A stretch of DNA of 64,000 nucleotides from DATJLY01 sp963729295 (GTDB lineage: Bacteria; Pseudomonadota; Alphaproteobacteria; ATCC43930; CGMCC-115725): positions 1 to 64,000 of the forward strand of contig CAVSNJ010000028.1 of NCBI GenBank assembly GCA_963729295.1. The letters are read 5' to 3'. Below, piece by piece: positions 8,234 to 16,795 of the stretch (the stretch's first letter is position 1; each line of letters starts with the position of its first letter). The notes under the pieces are model-generated. The model had not been told where the DNA came from, did no database searches, and worked only from the letters and a program-made list of their open reading frames with translations. The translations under genes were made by a program, and so were the position numbers.

Positions 8234-8533
8234 CTAGCAGCACTCGCAGCCGAGCATCGGCATTTCGGCGAGGGCAGGCTTGAGCCACGACGGCGGCAGA
8301 TCGTCTTCGACGATCTCCGTGATCGGCTTGAACACCTTGTAATGATGGCGCTTGCCGCCGTCGATCCAGAACCCGACCACGGTCTCGAGCGGCGGACAGC
8401 CCGGCACGGCGCAGTGCAATTCGGACACCATGACCGCGGCGTCGTCGGGCAGCGTGAACCGCGCGCGCGTCCAACGCTCGACGCGCTCGGCAGCCGCGCG
8501 CTGGTCCGGACCTTTGTTGACGACACCGAGCAT
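8234..8533 (-). CDS. Conserved hypothetical small protein with C-terminal Cys cluster
   Basis: A 99-residue soluble protein starting at the ATG at 8533. It contains ELHCAVPGCPPLETVVGFW in the middle and ends in CECC, giving five cysteines that could bind a metal or an Fe-S cluster. The HHYKVFKPITEI stretch is strongly charged. The frame is open further upstream, but that part antisenses the divergent dehydrogenase gene and is not convincing. The start lies about 65 bp from the divergent zinc-dehydrogenase start, so the two may share a control region. I cannot name the family. Confidence 0.65.
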   Translation of the reverse strand: MLGVVNKGPDQRAAAERVERWTRARFTLPDDAAVMVSELHCAVPGCPPLETVVGFWIDGGKRHHYKVFKPITEIVEDDLPPSWLKPALAEMPMLGCECC

Positions 8534-8600
8534 GCGATCGCTAGTATGACGGCGGCAACAATATAGTATGACGGGGCCGGAATTATAGCGGGAGGTCGTG

Positions 8601-9710
8601 GTGGCGGAACAAGTGCTGGCGGCCGTGCGCACCGGCCCGGGCAAGACCGAATTGCGCGAATATCCGATGCCCGACATCCCGGCCGATGCCGCCTTGATGC
8701 GCATGGAAGTGGCTGGAATCTGCGGAACCGACGTAAAACTCTATCAGCATCCGCCGACGCCCGCGCCCGTCATCATGGGGCACGAGAATATCGGCACGAT
8801 CGCCAAGGCGGGCCGCGAGTTCACGCAGCGCAAAGGCTTCAAGGAGGGCGATCTCGTCTTCGTCGAGCATTACGTCGCATGTGGCAAGTGCGAATGGTGC
8901 CATCTGGGCCAGTACCGGCATTGCGAGAACACCGATTGGCGCGGCAACCCCGACGCGATCCGCTATGGCTACACCTCGGCCGAGAAGGCGCCGCATCTCT
9001 GGGGCGGTTTCGCGCATTATGTCTTCCTGCCGTGGAACTCCGTGGTGCATCGCGTGCCGAAAGGGGTGACGCCTGAGCTCGCCGGGCTCGTCACGCCGAT
9101 GGCGAACGGCGTCGAGTGGTCGCTCTTCGACGGCGGCGTCGGCTACAACTCGACCGTGCTGATCCAAGGCCCGGGCCAGCAGGGCCTGTCGCAGACGGTG
9201 ATCTGCAAGCACGCGGGCGCTTCCCTCATCATCGTCACCGGCACCGCGAAGGACGGCGCGCGGCTCGAAGTGGCGAAGCAGCTGGGCGCCGATTACGTGA
9301 TCGATGTCGAGCGCGAGAACCCCTTGGAACGCATCATGGCGATTACCGGCGGCAAGGGCGTCGATGTGGCACTCGACTGCACCTCGGGCGCGGGCACGAT
9401 CCCGATCCTCTTGGGCGTCGAGGCGCTGAAGCGCAAGGGCGGCGTCATCGTCGTCCAGGGCGAGATGGCGGAGTTCCCGAATTTCCCGCTCGCCAAGGTC
9501 ACGGTGAAGTTCATCACCATCAAGAGCGCGCGCGGCCACAGCTACAAGGCGTGCGAGCTGGCGCTGGCGCAACTCGCCTCCAAGCGCTTCCCGCTCGAGA
9601 AGGTGACGACGCACCGCTTCGGCCTCAAAGACGTCGATCTCGCCATCCGCTCGGTCGGCGGCAAGGGCGTCAAGGACGTGATCCACGCCTCGCTCATGCC
9701 GTGGGAATGA
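8601..9710 (+). CDS. Zinc-dependent medium-chain alcohol dehydrogenase
   Basis: This 369-residue MDR enzyme oxidises an alcohol or polyol with NAD(P). Catalytic zinc ligands are the Cys in GICGTDVKLYQH and His-Glu in GHENIGTI. The structural zinc loop is CGKCEWCHLGQYRHC near residue 94, and the cofactor-binding GPGQQG is near residue 188. GTG at 8601 is preferred over the adjacent GTG at 8598 because GGAGG lies 5 bases upstream. The stop overlaps the following COG0523 GTPase start (ATGA), so the two are coupled. The substrate is not evident; threonine- and sorbitol-dehydrogenase relatives are the nearest in appearance. Confidence 0.88.
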   Translation: MAEQVLAAVRTGPGKTELREYPMPDIPADAALMRMEVAGICGTDVKLYQHPPTPAPVIMGHENIGTIAKAGREFTQRKGFKEGDLVFVEHYVACGKCEWCHLGQYRHCENTDWRGNPDAIRYGYTSAEKAPHLWGGFAHYVFLPWNSVVHRVPKGVTPELAGLVTPMANGVEWSLFDGGVGYNSTVLIQGPGQQGLSQTVICKHAGASLIIVTGTAKDGARLEVAKQLGADYVIDVERENPLERIMAITGGKGVDVALDCTSGAGTIPILLGVEALKRKGGVIVVQGEMAEFPNFPLAKVTVKFITIKSARGHSYKACELALAQLASKRFPLEKVTTHRFGLKDVDLAIRSVGGKGVKDVIHASLMPWE

Positions 9711-10693
9711 ACGAGCGCATTCCCGTCACCGTGCTCACCGGGCATCTGGGCGCCGGCAAGACCACGCTTCTGAACCGCATCCTCAGCGAGGATCACGGGC
9801 TGCGTTACGCCGTGATCGTCAACGAGTTCGGCGAAATCGGCATCGATAACGACCTGATCGTACGCGGCGACGAGGAATTGTTCGAGCTCAACAATGGCTG
9901 CGTCTGCTGCGCCGTGCGCGGCGACCTCGTGCGGATCGCGCACGGGCTTTTGGCGCGGCCCGGCGGGTTCGACGCGATCGTCGTCGAGACGAGCGGGCTC
10001 GCCGATCCCGGCCCGGTGGCGCAGACATTCTTCCTCGACCAGTTCCTCCTCGCACGCACCGCGCTCAATTCCGTGACGACGGTGGTCGATGCCAAGCACA
10101 TCCTCCTGCGTCTCGCCGATAGCGCGGAGGCCGAGGAGCAGATCGCCTTTGCCGACCAGATCGTGCTCAACAAGACCGAACTCGTCTCGAGCGCCGAATT
10201 GTCCGCGCTCGAAGCGCAAATCCGCGCGATCAACGCGCTCGCCCCCATTCACCGCGCCGTGCGCGCCGACGTGGCGCTCGACAAGATTCTGGGGCGCGGC
10301 GGCTTCGATCTCGACCGCATCGTGGAATTGGAGCCCGATTTCCTCGCTCCCTCCGGTCACGCGCACGAGCATGGAGCCGGGATCCGCAGCGTGTCGCTCG
10401 CCTGCCTCGCGCCGCTCGATGGCGAAAAGGTGAGAACCTGGCTCGCGGGTCTCGTCGCGGCGCGCGGCCGGGACGTTCTGCGCGGCAAAGGCATTTTGGA
10501 CATCGCCGGCGAGACGCGGCGTCTCGTGTTCCAGTCGGTGCACATGCTGCACGAATGCGATTTTCAGCGCCCGTGGCAGGCGGGCGAGCGGCGCGAAAGC
10601 CGCCTCGTCCTCATCGGCCGCAATCTCGACGAAGCGGCGCTGCGCGCCGCGTTCCAATCCTGCGGTGCGGGTGGGTCATTTCCCGGTCGATGA
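9707..10693 (+). CDS. CobW/COG0523 family GTP-binding metallochaperone
   Basis: A G3E GTPase of 328 residues. Walker A GHLGAGKTTLL is at about residues 12-22, the CXCC metal motif is in NNGCVCCAVRGDL, ETSGLADPGPV is switch-like, and NKTEL is the guanine-specificity motif. A short His stretch (GHAHEHGAG) sits in the linker before the C-terminal COG0523 domain (residues about 230-325). Family members insert or chaperone zinc, cobalt or iron using GTP. Its coupling to a zinc dehydrogenase suggests zinc delivery to that enzyme or the same metal-limitation response. This is inference. Confidence 0.88.
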   Translation: MNERIPVTVLTGHLGAGKTTLLNRILSEDHGLRYAVIVNEFGEIGIDNDLIVRGDEELFELNNGCVCCAVRGDLVRIAHGLLARPGGFDAIVVETSGLADPGPVAQTFFLDQFLLARTALNSVTTVVDAKHILLRLADSAEAEEQIAFADQIVLNKTELVSSAELSALEAQIRAINALAPIHRAVRADVALDKILGRGGFDLDRIVELEPDFLAPSGHAHEHGAGIRSVSLACLAPLDGEKVRTWLAGLVAARGRDVLRGKGILDIAGETRRLVFQSVHMLHECDFQRPWQAGERRESRLVLIGRNLDEAALRAAFQSCGAGGSFPGR

Positions 10694-10978
10694 GCCGCTG
10701 CTTTGCGGCGCCGCGTTCGGCGCGTGGCCCGTGAGCTGACGGTAGAGGAGATCGACTGTCGCCTGGTCGCGCGCCGCGCGACGCCGCGCCGCTTCGTCGT
10801 TGCCATTGCGCGCCTGCTCGCGCTGATCGACCTCGGCTTGGGTCGGCTGGCGATGGCGCGTCGCGTCGAGTTCCTGGGCCGGCACCTGCCCCGGCGGCAA
10901 AGTTTGCGCGCCCGCAACGGGCGCCCATGCCAACGCGGCGAGCACCAAAATCAGTATCCGGACGAAGTCCCGCACCAT
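10676..10978 (-). CDS. Small secreted hypothetical protein
   Basis: The ATG at 10978 gives 100 residues: a signal peptide (about residues 1-24, ending AGAQ) and then a short Gln/Arg/Ala-rich polar chain with a Ser-rich tail. The frame is open upstream, but the added residues are Arg-rich and do not look coded. The gene converges with the COG0523 gene and overlaps its 3' end by 18 bases. No recognised domain. Confidence 0.55.
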   Translation of the reverse strand: MVRDFVRILILVLAALAWAPVAGAQTLPPGQVPAQELDATRHRQPTQAEVDQREQARNGNDEAARRRAARDQATVDLLYRQLTGHAPNAAPQSSGSSTGK

Positions 10979-11018
10979 CGCCCCGGTGAACGCTCGCCGG
11001 GCACGTTCGTCGTCGTCG

Positions 11019-11234
11019 TCAGAACGAGCGCGGCTGCTGCCAGGGTGCGGCTTGCGGGTTGGTCTGTGCTTCGGGGCTGTCGAAGGCGTTCGGCGATTTC
11101 GGTGCGAACATGCCATAGACGAGCACGCCGAGCACCACGACCATGAGGACCGTCATCCAGGTCGGTAGGCTGCGCTCTTTCTTTTTCGGCACAAGGCCGC
11201 GTCGTGTTGCTGCGGTTCCGGTCACGTCACTCAC
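11019..11234 (-). CDS. Small single-span membrane protein
   Basis: A 71-residue protein from a GTG start. It has a basic cytoplasmic N-terminus (VPKKKERSLPTW), one transmembrane segment (about residues 27-44) and a polar Gln/Pro-rich C-terminus ending QQPRSF. The arrangement suggests an inner-membrane protein with a small periplasmic tail. It lies 40 bases upstream of the secreted-protein gene on the same strand, possibly one transcript. No family is recognised and the start is uncertain. Confidence 0.5.
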   Translation of the reverse strand: MSDVTGTAATRRGLVPKKKERSLPTWMTVLMVVVLGVLVYGMFAPKSPNAFDSPEAQTNPQAAPWQQPRSF

Positions 11235-11322
11235 ACTCGACTTTCCGGCGCGGTCGCCGAAGCGTCGGCGACAGAGCGCCGCGATGACAAGAGCGTAGGC
11301 GACAAATTATTAAAAAAACGCT

Positions 11323-12066
11323 TCAACCAAAGAGGCGTTTGAGGCGCGCCGAAACCCCATGGCGCAGTCGTTCGCGCCGCACCACGCCCGCGTTGGTTAC
11401 CCAATTCAACTGGACCACCCGGCGCGCCCCGTCGGCCGGCTTGTGGCCGTGCCAGGAATGGGGCGTGACGCGGAAGGCCAGAAGCGTTCCGGCGCTGGGC
11501 GGGACCTCGGCAACCGTGCTTTCCATGTCGTCGCGCCGGCGCAACAGGCGCAGCCGCCCGCCCGGCGCCTCCCACGCCTCGTTCATGTAAAGGAGCACGG
11601 TGATGAGCTTCGTGGCGCTGTCGGCATGGATGCTGCCGTCCGAGGGCCGGGCCTGGCCGCGCACCGTGATCATGGTCGGCCGGCCGGCGAGGTCGATCCC
11701 GAATTTCCCGGCGAAGGCGCGGCGCACCGGCTCGCCCTCAAGCTCGCGGACGAGCCCGGCGAAAGCCGGCCCATAGCGCAGCTCGGCCAAGGGAAAACTG
11801 CCGGGCTGGTCGATGCGCGGATAATCGGCCGCCACCGCCGCGCGCCCTTCGGAGCGCAGGAAGCCGGGCACGATGAGATAGGGAAATGGCTCTAAATTCA
11901 GAGGCATGCGTTCGAAAGCAGAGAGATCGATATAATTCAACTCGCCGTGTTCGACCGCCGCCAGCCCCACAACCAGCTCCTGCGCCTGATCCTTTAGAGC
12001 GCAGCCATGATACTCCGCGCTGCCTTGCCCTTGAAGCGCTGCCGTTGCAAGGTTCTCAGTCGGCAA
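11323..12066 (-). CDS. 2OG-Fe(II) oxygenase family protein (prolyl-hydroxylase-like)
   Basis: The protein carries the double-stranded beta-helix iron site: an H-x-D pair in GSIHADSATK, a distal His in TPHSWHGHKP and the 2-oxoglutarate-binding Arg in DGARRVVQLNW. LYMNEAWEAPGGRLRLL between them is typical of the family. The enzyme would hydroxylate an unknown substrate with O2 and 2-oxoglutarate. The full frame gives 247 residues. The conserved part begins near LNYIDLSAFERMPLNLEPFPY, so the true start may lie about 40 residues in, at a TTG. No operon partner. Confidence 0.75.
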   Translation of the reverse strand: MPTENLATAALQGQGSAEYHGCALKDQAQELVVGLAAVEHGELNYIDLSAFERMPLNLEPFPYLIVPGFLRSEGRAAVAADYPRIDQPGSFPLAELRYGPAFAGLVRELEGEPVRRAFAGKFGIDLAGRPTMITVRGQARPSDGSIHADSATKLITVLLYMNEAWEAPGGRLRLLRRRDDMESTVAEVPPSAGTLLAFRVTPHSWHGHKPADGARRVVQLNWVTNAGVVRRERLRHGVSARLKRLFG

Positions 12067-12139
12067 GCGGGCATCACGTTAATCTCTCGTTGACCATAAT
12101 GGTGGCGGAGTGGGCGGTGCGGAGGCGAGCCAGGAGCGT

Positions 12140-12676
12140 ATGGAACGTTGGAAGGCGGCAGGACAGGCTTGGCGCACCGCGGCGTTGCTGGCGGCGCTGG
12201 GCGGAGCCGTTGGGCTCGCCGGCTGCGTGAGCCCGACACCCACGCCGCTGCCGCAGGCCGCGGTGCCGCCGCCGGAACCGACCCCGCTGCCCGCGCCTGA
12301 AGCAGCCCTCCCGCCCCATCCCATGCACAAGCCCGCGCCGCACTCCTTGGCGTCATTACCGGCGGAACCGGCACCGGCCACGGCCCCCGCGCCGTCCACG
12401 GACGAGACGGAAGCCGATTTCGCCCGGCTGACCGGGCTCGACCAGGACGAGACGCTCGCCATGCTCGGCCAGCCGCAGCAGCGCGCCGAATCGCCGCCCG
12501 CCGTGCTGTGGCGCTACACGAGCAGCGCGTGCGAGCTCGACCTCTATTTCTATCTCGACCTGCAAAGCCGCGAGATGCGCGTACTCCACTATGAGCTCAG
12601 GGACAATGATGGAAGCGACCGAACTGGGGAAAAGTGCTACTCCGAGCTTGTCCCCGCCCCTCACCGCACCGATTAG
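12140..12676 (+). CDS. Putative lipoprotein
   Basis: The 178-residue protein starts at ATG 12140 behind AGGAG. It has a signal segment and a lipobox GLAGC (Cys about 30), then a Pro/Ala-rich tether (residues about 31-90) and a compact C-terminal domain. That domain has LTGLDQDETLAMLGQPQQR, a pattern seen in SmpA/BamE-like and other envelope lipoproteins, and ACELDLYFYLDLQSREMRVLHYEL. It overlaps the response-regulator gene by 68 bases in another frame, so it is likely part of that operon. It could act as an envelope sensor partner; this is a guess from position. Confidence 0.7.
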   Translation: MERWKAAGQAWRTAALLAALGGAVGLAGCVSPTPTPLPQAAVPPPEPTPLPAPEAALPPHPMHKPAPHSLASLPAEPAPATAPAPSTDETEADFARLTGLDQDETLAMLGQPQQRAESPPAVLWRYTSSACELDLYFYLDLQSREMRVLHYELRDNDGSDRTGEKCYSELVPAPHRTD

Positions 12677-13406
12677 TAAGGGCGCCAGGATCGTGCTCGT
12701 GGACGACGACGATTCGTTCCGCGAATCGCTCGGCCTCAATCTGATCGACGAAGGCTTCGCCGTGACGAGCTTCGGCGGCGGCGGCGAAGCGCTCGCATTT
12801 TTCGAGGGCGGGGGCGCTGCCGACGCAATCCTGCTCGACTGGCGCATGCCGGGAAAGAACGGCATCCAGGTGCTGCGCGAGCTGCGCCAGAGCGGCAACA
12901 ACACGCCGGTGATTTTCCTCACCGTGCATTCCCAGGACATCTACGAAGAACAGGCCCTTTCGGGCGGCGCGGTCGATTTCATCGACAAATCGCGCAAGCT
13001 TTCGATCATCGTGAAGCGCCTCAATCTCATCTGCGAAGGAGTGCGTGCCGCACCCGAGCCCGAGCATCAGCACGGCGAGATGATGCGAATGGGCCCGCTC
13101 GAGCTGCGCTTCGACACCAACCGCGCCTCGTGGGGCGGGCGCGAGCTCGAATTCACGCTCACCGAATTCAAGATCGTTGCGCTCCTCGCGCTCCGCACCG
13201 GCGAGGACGTGGGCTATCGCGAGATCTACGATCTCGTGCACGGCAAGGATTTCGTCGCGGGCTACGGCGCCGAGGGCTACCGCGCCAACGTCCGCACCTT
13301 CATCAAGCGCATCCGCAAGAAATTCCGCGATGTCGATGGCGAGTTCGACCACATCCACAACTACGCCGGCTTCGGCTACCGCTGGACTCCCGGCGAGAAC
13401 GGCTGA
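12609..13406 (+). CDS. OmpR-family two-component response regulator
   Basis: A 265-residue transcription regulator. The receiver domain (about residues 25-145) has the acidic VDDDDSF and the phospho-acceptor Asp in ILLDWRMPG. The winged-helix DNA-binding domain spans about residues 165-262, with ANVRTFIKRIRKKFRDVDGEF and a final NYAGFGYRW, as in ChvI-like regulators. ATG 12609 is chosen because AGGGA lies 5 bases upstream; ATGs at 12591 and 12606 are possible. It overlaps the lipoprotein gene upstream and the kinase gene downstream. Confidence 0.88.
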   Translation: MEATELGKSATPSLSPPLTAPISKGARIVLVDDDDSFRESLGLNLIDEGFAVTSFGGGGEALAFFEGGGAADAILLDWRMPGKNGIQVLRELRQSGNNTPVIFLTVHSQDIYEEQALSGGAVDFIDKSRKLSIIVKRLNLICEGVRAAPEPEHQHGEMMRMGPLELRFDTNRASWGGRELEFTLTEFKIVALLALRTGEDVGYREIYDLVHGKDFVAGYGAEGYRANVRTFIKRIRKKFRDVDGEFDHIHNYAGFGYRWTPGENG

Positions 13407-14946
13407 GCCCGCGGCGGCGGGGGAGCCGCGTCCGCGCCGGCGGGCGCGCTTCTACCGTTCGCTCGCGGCCAAGGTCACGGTTCTGGCGCTCATCTTCCTC
13501 GCCGTGCCGGTCATCATCTACGACCGGTTCAGTACGGCCGACGAAGCCCAGAAGGCGCTCCTCTTGCGCAGCGCGCGCGAGCAGGGCCGCGTCATGGCCG
13601 AAGCGATGATCCCGCTCCTGGCGCAGACCGAACATCCGAACCTGCCGCAACTGGGCCAAGCGCTGGCGCGCTTCGTCGACGACATCACCAGCGTCAAGCT
13701 GCTGTTCTCGCCGGCCGACCGGCCGGGCTTCTACTACGTCGCCTCGTGGCCCGCCGTGCCAAGCACGCTGCTCGACACCGAGCGCGAGGAGCTGGTGCGC
13801 GAAGGCGTGCTCGACCGGCTCGTCTCCACCTGCGACGGCGATCTGCCGTTCGCGCTGCGCTATCGCCTGCCGGGCGGCAGCGACGAGATCGTGACCTCGG
13901 TCACGCCGATCCGCGCACCGACCGGCTGCTGGGCGGTCGTGACCTCGTTCTCGGCGAGCGCGATGCCGGGCGCCAATCTCGGCCGGCCCTATTGGGAAAG
14001 CCCCGAGGTGCGCATCGCCTTCATTATCTATCTCGCGATGGTGCTCCTCACCTTCACCACCTTCTGGAGCATCCGCAGCGGCTTGAAGCGTTTTGCCGAG
14101 CGCGCCATCGCCATCCGCGAGCATCGCCGCGCCGGCTCGTTCGGCGCGCAGAACGACGTGCCCGAACTCGCCGACGTGGCGCAGGAATTCGACCGCATGG
14201 TCGAGGTGCTGGACGCCTCGGCGCGCGACATTCGCCGCGCCGCCGAGGACAACGCGCACGCCTTCAAGACGCCGATCGCCGTGATCCGCCAGTCGCTCGA
14301 GCCGCTGAAGCGCGCGGTCGATCCATCGAACCAGCGCGGGCTCCGCGCGATCGGCCTGATCGAGACCTCGCTCGACCGGCTCGACGGGCTTGTGGCATCC
14401 GCCCGCCATCTCGACGAGACGACGGCCGAGCTCATGGACATGCCGCGGATCGACATCGACCTGTCGGCGCTGCTCGCGCGTCTCCTCCAGGCGCAGGCTC
14501 CGTTCCTCGCCTCGCGCCGGATCGACCTCAAGGGTCACATCCGGCCTGGCGTCACCGTCCACGCCAACGAGGAGTTGGTCGAGACCGTGATCGAGAACCT
14601 GTTCGACAATGCGCTGTCCTTCTCGTCCGAGGGCGCGAGCATCGGCGTCCGGCTCGAGCAGCAGGATGGCATGGCCGAATTCATCGTCGCCGACGCCGGG
14701 CCGGGCGTGTCGGCGGACAATCTCGAGCGCATCTTCGATCGCTATTTTTCGCTACGCCCGCCGCCCCAAGGCCCTGGTGCTGCGGAAGGCCGCAGCCATT
14801 TCGGCATCGGCCTGTGGATCGCGCGGCGCTATGTCGAGGCGCTGGGCGGCACGATCGCGGCGCAGAATCGCACGCCGCACGGGCTTGCCATCCGCATGCG
14901 GCTGCCCTTGGCCGAGGCGGCGCGCCTGCACGGCCCGGTGCCATAA
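13330..14946 (+). CDS. Two-component sensor histidine kinase
   Basis: A membrane kinase of about 538 residues, cognate to the preceding regulator. It has a first span (VTVLALIFLAVPVIIYDRF), a periplasmic sensor domain of about 160 residues, and a second span (IAFIIYLAMVLLTFTTFW). The H-box NAHAFKTPIAVIRQ, N-box NLFDNALSF, G1 DAGPGV and G2 GIGLWIAR follow. The only ATGs in frame before the first span are at 13330 and 13336, inside the regulator gene, so the overlap is about 77 bases. The signal sensed is unknown; ChvG/ExoS-like acid or envelope sensing is one possibility. Confidence 0.85.
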   Translation: MSMASSTTSTTTPASATAGLPARTAEPAAAGEPRPRRRARFYRSLAAKVTVLALIFLAVPVIIYDRFSTADEAQKALLLRSAREQGRVMAEAMIPLLAQTEHPNLPQLGQALARFVDDITSVKLLFSPADRPGFYYVASWPAVPSTLLDTEREELVREGVLDRLVSTCDGDLPFALRYRLPGGSDEIVTSVTPIRAPTGCWAVVTSFSASAMPGANLGRPYWESPEVRIAFIIYLAMVLLTFTTFWSIRSGLKRFAERAIAIREHRRAGSFGAQNDVPELADVAQEFDRMVEVLDASARDIRRAAEDNAHAFKTPIAVIRQSLEPLKRAVDPSNQRGLRAIGLIETSLDRLDGLVASARHLDETTAELMDMPRIDIDLSALLARLLQAQAPFLASRRIDLKGHIRPGVTVHANEELVETVIENLFDNALSFSSEGASIGVRLEQQDGMAEFIVADAGPGVSADNLERIFDRYFSLRPPPQGPGAAEGRSHFGIGLWIARRYVEALGGTIAAQNRTPHGLAIRMRLPLAEAARLHGPVP

Positions 14947-15018
14947 CATTGACGCACATCCTCGGGTGAAGCTTCGCTACTTTCGAGCGATCCAAAGCAG
15001 CTTAGCGAGCCCGATCCC

Positions 15019-15390
15019 ATGGACCTGGCCAAGCTCTTGTCCCTTCTCCAAGGAGCGCAGGAGGGCAGCGAATATCTCGATTACGCGATCCAGCGTGTGC
15101 TGTTCCGGATGGCGAAGCCGGTGCCGCTTTACACGCGTTCGCTCGACGGCGCGATGATGCTGGTGCCGGACGGCTGGACGATTCACCGGCTCGGCGAGCT
15201 CAGCAACTGCCGCGGTGGCACGAGCGGGTGGGTTGCCGACATTTTCCGGCCGGCGGACGCGGTGATCGCATTTCCATCCGAGGGCACGGCGGCGACCGCG
15301 CCGCTCGCGCTCTGCACCGCCGCGGTGCGGACGCGCCTCGGCCTCATGCAGCGATCCGAAGAGCCTTTGCAGCGCAGCACCGCAACCTAA
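15019..15390 (+). CDS. Conserved hypothetical protein
   Basis: A 123-residue soluble protein. The layout is recognisable from a family common in alphaproteobacteria and their phages: an N-terminal helix, YTRSLDGAMMLVPDGW in the middle and a C-terminal APLALCTAAVRTRLGL helix. No function is known for that family. It lies alone between the kinase and a Nudix gene. Confidence 0.65.
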   Translation: MDLAKLLSLLQGAQEGSEYLDYAIQRVLFRMAKPVPLYTRSLDGAMMLVPDGWTIHRLGELSNCRGGTSGWVADIFRPADAVIAFPSEGTAATAPLALCTAAVRTRLGLMQRSEEPLQRSTAT

Positions 15391-15452
15391 AGCCCTCGTT
15401 CCCTTCACGCGTCTGACGATCTAGCGTGGCTCCCGTTTCCGGGGAGCCCGCT

Positions 15453-16055
15453 GTGAGGGACGGCGTCGAGATTTTCGGTCACGAGACGGCCTATCAGGGA
15501 TTCTTCCGCATCGAGCGCTTTCGTCTGCGCCATCGCCTCCATGCCGGCGGCTGGACGACGCCGATGGAGCGCGAGATTTTCGAGCGCGGCCGCACCGTGG
15601 GGCTGCTGCTCTACGATCCGGCCGCGGACGCCGTGGTGCTGATCGAGCAGTTTCGCCTTGCGCCCCATCTCGTGGGACTGCCGGCATGGCAGATCGAGAT
15701 CGTCGCCGGCATCGTCGGCCCGGACGACCGCTCGGCGGAAGATGTGGCGCGGCGCGAGGCGCGCGAGGAAGCGGGCGTCGCGATCACGGGCGCGCTCGAT
15801 CCGATCCACCGCTACATGCCGAGCCCCGGCGGCTCGACGGAGGTGGTCGACATGTTCTGCGCGCGGGTCGATGCGACGAAGGCGGGCGGCATCCACGGCC
15901 TGCCCGAGGAGCACGAGGATACAAAGGTTCTCGTGCTCTCCTACCGCGCGGCGATGCGCCGCCTCAAATCGGGCGAGATCATCAACAGCCCAACCATGCT
16001 CGCGCTCTACTGGCTTGCCGCCAACCGCACGCGCTTGCGGCGCGCGTGGGCCTAA
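15453..16055 (+). CDS. Nudix hydrolase, ADP-ribose pyrophosphatase type
   Basis: The 200-residue enzyme probably splits ADP-ribose or related nucleoside diphosphates. The Nudix box is in GIVGPDDRSAEDVARREAREEAGV (about residues 96-120) with the REAREEAG metal-binding core intact. The loop before it is one residue longer than in E. coli NudF and has Asp where the consensus Glu sits. VGLLLYDPAADAVVLIEQFR and YMPSPGGSTE are typical of the ADPRase branch. GTG 15453 is preferred over GTG 15426 because GGGGAG lies 6 bases upstream. It overlaps the convergent ABC gene by four bases. Confidence 0.83.
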   Translation: MRDGVEIFGHETAYQGFFRIERFRLRHRLHAGGWTTPMEREIFERGRTVGLLLYDPAADAVVLIEQFRLAPHLVGLPAWQIEIVAGIVGPDDRSAEDVARREAREEAGVAITGALDPIHRYMPSPGGSTEVVDMFCARVDATKAGGIHGLPEEHEDTKVLVLSYRAAMRRLKSGEIINSPTMLALYWLAANRTRLRRAWA

Positions 16056-16795
16056 CGGGCGCGGCGCCGGAATCCCTGCGAGGCGGCGATGAGCTCCTGC
16101 GAGTGCGGATGATGCACTTGGCCCGCGCGCAGGACGGCCGTGTCGAGCGTCTCGACGAAGCGTCCCTCCTGCATCACGGCAATGCGCGGGACGAGCTGCG
16201 CCACCACGGCGAGATCATGGGTGACGAGAAGATATGACAAGCCGCGCTCGCGCCGGAGCCGGCGCAGCAGCTCGATCAGCTCCGCCTGCGCCAACACATC
16301 GAGCGCCGAGGTCGGCTCGTCGAGCAGCAGGAGCCGCGGCTCGAGCATGAGCGCGCGCGCAATCGCCACGCGCTGGCGCTGGCCGCCGGACAGCTGGTGC
16401 GGATAGCGGAAGCGGAATTTTTCGTCGAGCCCGACGGATCGGAGCGCCGCGGAAACGCGGCCGGCGGGATCGTCGAGGTGGTGCACGATCGCCGGCTCCG
16501 CAAGCGCGCGCGCCACGGTCTGGCGCGGATGGAGCGAGCCGTACGGGTCCTGAAACACGAGCTGCAGGCTCAGGCCGCGCGCGCGGGTGCCGATTGCCGC
16601 CAAATCAACGCCCCCAAGCCGCAGCGTGCCGCCCGCAACCGGCTCGAGCCCGGCAAGCGCGCGCAGCAGGGTCGATTTGCCGGAGCCCGATTGACCGACG
16701 ATGCCGAGCGCGCCTCCATCCTCGATCGCGAACGAGACGCCGCGCACGACGTCGCGCCCGCCGAGCCGCACGACGATGTTTTGCGCCTCCATCAT
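16052..16795 (-). CDS. Peptide/nickel-type ABC transporter ATP-binding protein (DppF-like)
   Basis: A 247-residue ATPase with Walker A GQSGSGKST, the phrase QLVFQDPYGSLHPRQTV typical of oligopeptide/nickel transporters, signature LSGGQRQRVAIARAL and Walker B LLLLDEPTSALD. It is shorter than DppF/OppF proper and lacks the usual C-terminal extension. It overlaps the preceding ATPase gene by four bases (ATGA) and is the last gene of a minus-strand transporter operon. Confidence 0.88.
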   Translation of the reverse strand: MMEAQNIVVRLGGRDVVRGVSFAIEDGGALGIVGQSGSGKSTLLRALAGLEPVAGGTLRLGGVDLAAIGTRARGLSLQLVFQDPYGSLHPRQTVARALAEPAIVHHLDDPAGRVSAALRSVGLDEKFRFRYPHQLSGGQRQRVAIARALMLEPRLLLLDEPTSALDVLAQAELIELLRRLRRERGLSYLLVTHDLAVVAQLVPRIAVMQEGRFVETLDTAVLRAGQVHHPHSQELIAASQGFRRRAR

